Part shown: positions 60,427 through 64,000 of the stretch, one piece after another
Layout of the letters: each line of letters opens with the position of its first letter
How positions within the stretch are numbered: the first letter of the stretch is position 1
Assembly (NCBI RefSeq): GCF_000374865.1
Contig: NZ_KB895461.1
Location: forward strand, 62,001 to 126,000
Source of the DNA: Arthrobacter sp. 135MFCol5.1
GTDB taxonomy: Bacteria > Actinomycetota > Actinomycetes > Actinomycetales > Micrococcaceae
Direction of reading: 5' to 3'
Length of the DNA stretch: 64,000 bases
The notes under the pieces: model-generated
Seen by the model: the letters and a program-made list of their open reading frames with translations, nothing else
What the model was told of the DNA's origin: nothing
Database searches by the model: none
Made by a program: the position numbers and the translations under genes

Positions 60427-60693
60427 TTAGCCGTTCGAGGCCTGGCTCTGCTGCTCAGCATTTCGCTTGGCCTTGCTGCCGGCCTCTTTCAAGGCCTCGG
60501 CAACCTTGGTCAGCAGCGTGGAGTGCTGGCCATCCCATTCGCTCTTGAACTTGTCCGCGTCCGGGCCCTTCCAGTCGGTCCCGTGCAGAAGTTTGGTAAG
60601 TGTGGATTTCTGCGTCTCGATCTCGGACGCCCCTGCCTGAAGCTTGCTGCCGAGCTGGCGAAGCTGCTCAACGTCTGCACCCCAAATAGCCAT
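60427..60693 (-). CDS. WXG100 (EsxA-like) type VII secretion protein, orphan
   Basis: An 88-residue helical-hairpin protein. The WKG turn (W-x-G, near residue 41) sits between two amphipathic helices, with the length of the WXG100 family. These are usually secreted as dimers by ESX systems. AAGGAG lies six bases before the ATG at 60693; in-frame sequence upstream to 60771 is not supported. No ESX ATPase, membrane or partner gene is nearby, so any secretion machinery must be elsewhere in the genome. Confidence 0.9.
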   Translation of the reverse strand: MAIWGADVEQLRQLGSKLQAGASEIETQKSTLTKLLHGTDWKGPDADKFKSEWDGQHSTLLTKVAEALKEAGSKAKRNAEQQSQASNG

Positions 60694-60895
60694 CAGTTTC
60701 TCCTTGTTAGAACGTGGATCCGAACCTGGTCGGCATCCCCAGCGGCCCCCCGGCTCATCCGGAAGATCCATTGCCTAAAACCTACCCCGGTCCGTAAAAC
60801 GGTGTCGATGGGCAGCCCTGCCCATGCAGGCCTCCCCATGGCGCCGTGGCTGGATCCGGTAAAAAAAGGGGTCGATCCCAGGCGTTCGAAGAGCC

Positions 60896-60901
60896 TAGCA
60901 T
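60896..60901 (+). promoter_or_regulatory. TANNNT -10 box for a leaderless transcript (DUF2277 gene)
   Basis: TAGCAT lies six bases before the ATG at 60908 with no ribosome site. Confidence 0.55.
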
Positions 60902-60907
60902 GGCGGT

Positions 60908-61180
60908 ATGTGCCGGAATATCCGAACCCTTCACAACTTTGAACCGCACGCCACGTCGGAGGAAGTCCATGCTGCCGCATTGCAGTATGTCCGCAAGATC
61001 AGCGGCAGCACCAAACCGTCCAAGGTCAACCAGGAAGCCTTTGACGATGCGGTGCACGAGATTGCGCACATCACGCAGCACCTGCTCGACGCCCTGGTGA
61101 CGCAGGCGCCGCCGAAGGACCGTGAGGCCGAAGCGGCCAAGGCCAGGGCGCGCGCGTCCGTGCGGTACGGTACCGCCTGA
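60908..61180 (+). CDS. DUF2277 family protein
   Basis: A 90-residue soluble protein starting MCRNIRTLHNFEPHAT, the diagnostic start of DUF2277, followed by VHAAALQYVRKISG. Family members are widespread in actinobacteria and have no known function. A TAGCAT box six bases before the ATG suggests leaderless expression. It converges closely on the copper ATPase gene, separated by three bases. Confidence 0.9.
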   Translation: MCRNIRTLHNFEPHATSEEVHAAALQYVRKISGSTKPSKVNQEAFDDAVHEIAHITQHLLDALVTQAPPKDREAEAAKARARASVRYGTA

Positions 61181-61183
61181 GGT

Positions 61184-63451
61184 TCACTGCCCCGGTTTTC
61201 CGAAGCTGCGCAACCGCAGCGAGTTGGCAACCACCAGGACGGAGCTGGCGGCCATCGCGGCTCCGGCAACCATAGGGTTGAGCAGGCCGAAGGCCGCCAC
61301 CGGGATGCCCACCGCGTTGTAGAAGAATGCCCAGAACAGGTTGGCCTTGATGGTGGCCAGGGTCTTCCGGGACAGCTCGATGGCCTGCGCCACTTGGGCC
61401 AGGTCGCTGCCCATGACGGTCAGGTCGGCGGCCTCGATGGCAACGTCGGTTCCGGACCCCATGGCAATCCCCAGATCCGCCTGCGCCAGGGCGGCGGCGT
61501 CATTTACGCCGTCGCCGGCCATGGCCACCGTGGCACCGCCGGCCTGGAGTTTGCGCACCGCTTCGACCTTTCCTTCGGGCAGGACGCCGGCGTGGACATC
61601 GTCCGCGGCGATGCCGACGGCGGCGGCCACCCGGGCGGCGACCGCGGCATTGTCCCCGGTCAGCAGGATGGGCCGCAGGCCCAGCGCCTTCAACCGGGCG
61701 ACGGCGGCCGCGGAACCTTCCTTGACGGTGTCCCGGAGGCTGATGATTCCGGCCGGCATGCCGTCCACCGCGACGCAAACAGCCGTGGCACCGCTTTCCT
61801 CGGCGGCCATCAGGTTTACCTGCTGGGCGGGGTCCAGGATGATGCCGTTCTGCTCCAGCCAGCCGCTGCGCCCCGCCAACACAAACCTGCCCTGCACGGT
61901 TCCGGACACCCCGCCGCCCGGGGCGGAACTGAACCCTTGCACCGGCGGCAGGCCGTCGTCGTCCGTTGTGCCTGCAGGATCCAGGGCGGAAGCCGCGGCC
62001 GCAACGGCCCGGCCCACCGGGTGCTCGGAGGCGGCCTCGACGGCGCCGGCGAGCCGGAGGATTCCACCCCGGGTGAACCCGGGGAATGCCAGCACGGCGT
62101 CTACGGCCAAGGCGCCGGTGGTAACCGTGCCGGTCTTGTCCAGCAGGATGGTGTCCACGGTGCGGGTATCCTCCAGGACCCGCGGGCCCTTGATCAACAG
62201 GCCCAGCTGCGCTCCGCGGCCGCTGCCCGCCAGCAGGCCGACCGGGGTGGCCAGGCCCAGGGCGCACGGGCAGGCAATCACCAGCACGGCGACGGCCGCC
62301 GTGAAGGCCTGTCGAAGGTGGCCGCCGTCCGCGTCCGGGCCGGCGAGCAGGAGCCACAACACGAACGTGAGGGCGGCAATGGCCAAGACCACCGGAACGA
62401 AGACGGCGCTGATGCGGTCCGCGAGGCGGGCAATAGGTGCCTTGCCGGTCTGGGCCTGGGATACCAGGCGGGCCATCTGGGCCAGGGTGGTCTGAGACCC
62501 CACCCGGGTTGCCCGGACCAGCAGACGCCCGGAAGTGTTGATGGTGGCGCCGGTTACGCGGCTGTCCGGGGCCACCTCCACGGGAACGGACTCGCCCGTG
62601 ACCAGCGACGTGTCCACGGCGGAATCGCCCTCGATGACCACACCGTCGGTGGCGATCTTCTCGCCCGGGCGGACCACCAGGACGTCGCCCACCTGCAGGT
62701 GGTCCGCGGGGATCTGCTGTTCGCGTCCGCCGCGCAGGACCGTGGCGTCCTTGGCGCCCAGGTTCAGCAAGGCCTGGAGCGCGCCGCCGGCCTTGTGCTT
62801 GGCGTTGGCCTCCAAGTAGCGGCCGAGGAGCAGGAAGGTGGTGACCACGGACGCCACCTCGAAGTACAGGCCGCCGGACATGGCCTCCATGCCCGGGTGC
62901 TCCGTCATGCCGGGGTCGGCCACCAGCTGCCAGGCCGAGAAAAGGTAGGCGGCGGCGACGCCGAGCGACACCAGGGTGTCCATGGTGGATGCCAGATGCC
63001 TGGCGTTCACTGCGGCCGCGCGGTGGAAGGGCCACGCCGCCCAGGTAACCACGGGAAGCGACAGCAGGGCCGCCGCCCAGCCCCAGTTGGGGAACTGGAA
63101 CGCCGGGACCATGCTCACCAGGAAGACCGGAACGGTCAGGACGGCGGCGAGGATGAGGCGGGGGCGAAGCTGTGCGGCGGCGTGTTCGACGCCGGGTTCC
63201 GCCGTGCGCGGCACGCGGACGCTCGCTGTGTACCCTGCAGCGTTGACCGTGTCCACCAGCTGCTCGTCGGTGATGCCGTCCGGGGCCGTCACGTAGGCCT
63301 GCTCCAGCGGGAGGTTGACCGCGGCTGCCACGCCGTCGAGCTTGCCGAGTTTCTTTTCCACCCGGTTGACGCAGGAGGCGCACGTCATCCCCTGGATGTC
63401 CAGTTCCACCACGCGGGTGCCCGGCGGGTGCAGCAGTTCTTGGTGGCTCAT
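61184..63451 (-). CDS. copA: Copper-translocating P-type ATPase
   Basis: A 755-residue P1B-type ATPase that exports Cu(I). One N-terminal metal-binding domain has GMTCASC (residues 20-26). Eight membrane helices include CPCALGLATPVG (metal-transport CPC), followed by DKTGTVTTG (phosphorylated Asp), the nucleotide-binding region, and GDGVNDAAALAQADLG. The length is normal. It is last in a csoR-copZ-copA cluster read leftward, so it is expected to be induced by copper through CsoR. GGAAAG lies about six bases before the ATG. Confidence 0.95.
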   Translation of the reverse strand: MSHQELLHPPGTRVVELDIQGMTCASCVNRVEKKLGKLDGVAAAVNLPLEQAYVTAPDGITDEQLVDTVNAAGYTASVRVPRTAEPGVEHAAAQLRPRLILAAVLTVPVFLVSMVPAFQFPNWGWAAALLSLPVVTWAAWPFHRAAAVNARHLASTMDTLVSLGVAAAYLFSAWQLVADPGMTEHPGMEAMSGGLYFEVASVVTTFLLLGRYLEANAKHKAGGALQALLNLGAKDATVLRGGREQQIPADHLQVGDVLVVRPGEKIATDGVVIEGDSAVDTSLVTGESVPVEVAPDSRVTGATINTSGRLLVRATRVGSQTTLAQMARLVSQAQTGKAPIARLADRISAVFVPVVLAIAALTFVLWLLLAGPDADGGHLRQAFTAAVAVLVIACPCALGLATPVGLLAGSGRGAQLGLLIKGPRVLEDTRTVDTILLDKTGTVTTGALAVDAVLAFPGFTRGGILRLAGAVEAASEHPVGRAVAAAASALDPAGTTDDDGLPPVQGFSSAPGGGVSGTVQGRFVLAGRSGWLEQNGIILDPAQQVNLMAAEESGATAVCVAVDGMPAGIISLRDTVKEGSAAAVARLKALGLRPILLTGDNAAVAARVAAAVGIAADDVHAGVLPEGKVEAVRKLQAGGATVAMAGDGVNDAAALAQADLGIAMGSGTDVAIEAADLTVMGSDLAQVAQAIELSRKTLATIKANLFWAFFYNAVGIPVAAFGLLNPMVAGAAMAASSVLVVANSLRLRSFGKPGQ

Positions 63452-63479
63452 GTCCGCTTTCCGGTATGGGAGGGGTTTT

Positions 63480-63719
63480 TCAGGCCTCGTTGGCGACCAT
63501 CAGGTAGCCGGCCTCAGCCACGGCCTCCCCGAGGTCCTGGGGCGAGAGGCCGCCGCTGGACGTGATGGTCACGGTGGAGATGCCGCCGGCGTTGAGGTCC
63601 ACCTTCACGGCTTGGACCCCGTCCAGGGCTTCGATTTCTTCGCTGACCGCGGATACGCAGTGGCCGCAGGTCATGCCCGAGACACTGATGGTGGTGATGG
63701 CGGGGGAGGTGGTGCTCAT
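63480..63719 (-). CDS. copZ: Copper chaperone (heavy-metal-associated domain)
   Basis: A 79-residue single HMA domain. The metal site VSGMTCGHCVSAVSEEIEAL holds the CxxC pair, and the ferredoxin-like fold continues through VKVDLNAGGISTVTITSSG. It should carry Cu(I) to the ATPase encoded 28 bases downstream. AGGAG lies eight bases before the ATG at 63719. It lies 49 bases after the CsoR gene. Confidence 0.93.
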   Translation of the reverse strand: MSTTSPAITTISVSGMTCGHCVSAVSEEIEALDGVQAVKVDLNAGGISTVTITSSGGLSPQDLGEAVAEAGYLMVANEA

Positions 63720-63768
63720 GGCGTGCTCCTTCTTTCTGGCCGGCGGTAGCCGGGGTGGGGTTCTGTGG

Positions 63769-64000
63769 TCAGCGAAGCAGGCGGCCGATGGCGTCGGCGG
63801 CTTCCTTCACCTTGGCGTCGATCGCCTCGGCGCGCGCGGCGGGGTCCGGTTCCGAGGCAGCGCCCACCACGCAATGGCCGATGTGTTCCTCGACCAGGCC
63901 CAGGCTGACGGCATGCAGGGCCTTGGTGACGGCGGAAACCTGGGTCAGGATGTCGATGCAGTACTTGTCTTCATCCACCATGCGGGCGATGCCCCGGACC
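63769..64000 (-). CDS. csoR: CsoR family copper-sensing repressor, truncated by window edge
   Basis: The window holds the C-terminal part (about 76 residues) of a DUF156/CsoR repressor. The frame continues through VRGIARMVDEDKYCIDIL at the edge, so the true start lies beyond 64000 and the internal ATG at 63981 is not the start. The Cu(I) ligands are visible: the Cys in KYCIDIL, and His and Cys in EEHIGHCV. It should repress the downstream copZ-copA genes until copper binds. Confidence 0.92.
   Translation of the reverse strand, partial: VRGIARMVDEDKYCIDILTQVSAVTKALHAVSLGLVEEHIGHCVVGAASEPDPAARAEAIDAKVKEAADAIGRLLR

Noticed and set aside
61394..63565. A 723-codon forward open frame across the copper ATPase gene
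   Set aside because: The reverse strand encodes a complete CopA with all catalytic motifs; the forward frame is low-complexity antisense sequence.
1..64000. Insertion sequences, prophage, tRNA or toxin-antitoxin genes
   Set aside because: No transposase, integrase, tRNA cloverleaf, att-like repeat or toxin family was found on reading both strands.

Overview
The window reads as the chromosome of a high-GC actinobacterium, most likely Micrococcales of the Arthrobacter/Pseudarthrobacter type. This rests on the uniformly high GC, the many GTG and TTG starts, several apparently leaderless genes, the order rpsF-ssb-rpsR-rplI then dnaB, a WXG100 protein, a CGNR regulator, a DUF2277 protein and a c-di-AMP (ydaO-type) riboswitch. 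No tRNA, rRNA, insertion sequence, prophage or CRISPR array was seen.

Layout. (1) 84-4884: an ABC-2 exporter pair, an amino-acid permease and an M18 aminopeptidase. (2) 5178-45478: a very large surface-glycan (exopolysaccharide or secondary cell-wall polymer) locus of about 26 genes. It holds a three-domain TagA-GT2-GT2 fusion; a giant secreted N,N-dimethylformamidase-like/DUF4082/Ig protein; an O-antigen-ligase/polymerase, Wzz-like and StrF-like GT set; a reverse-strand eight-gene operon (27637 down to 17865); an 895-residue LuxR-family ATPase regulator; a secreted PKD protein; a second forward operon (33397-42725); and a second flippase with a GT4 enzyme. The reverse operon encodes the initiating phosphoglycosyltransferase, a Gfo/Idh oxidoreductase, an epimerase, two DegT aminotransferases, an acetyltransferase, a flippase and a GT4 enzyme. 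The forward operon encodes three GT2 enzymes, a large membrane protein, a GH16-like protein, a nucleotidyltransferase/thymidylate-kinase-like fusion and an APH-like kinase. (3) 45610-46900: a secreted GH16 glucanase behind a c-di-AMP riboswitch. (4) 47200-54507: the ribosomal/replication block rpsF-ssb-rpsR-rplI with an S6:S18-type leader, a few accessory genes, then dnaB preceded by a dense DnaA-box cluster. (5) 54504-64000: housekeeping and accessory genes (thioesterase, DoxX, MATE, DUF308, CGNR regulator with divergent EamA exporter, WXG100, DUF2277) and a copper operon (csoR partial, copZ, copA) running off the right edge.

How it works together (inference): the WcaJ-like enzyme loads a sugar-phosphate on undecaprenyl phosphate. 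The oxidoreductase, epimerase, aminotransferases and acetyltransferase supply amino sugars, the GT2/GT4 enzymes extend the repeat, the two Wzx-like flippases export it, and the Wzy/Wzz-like proteins polymerise it. Secreted GH16 and GH-like proteins may trim it. The LuxR-type ATPase lies inside the locus, and TACC/GGTA dyads sit upstream of two glycan operons, so a dedicated regulon is plausible but unproven.
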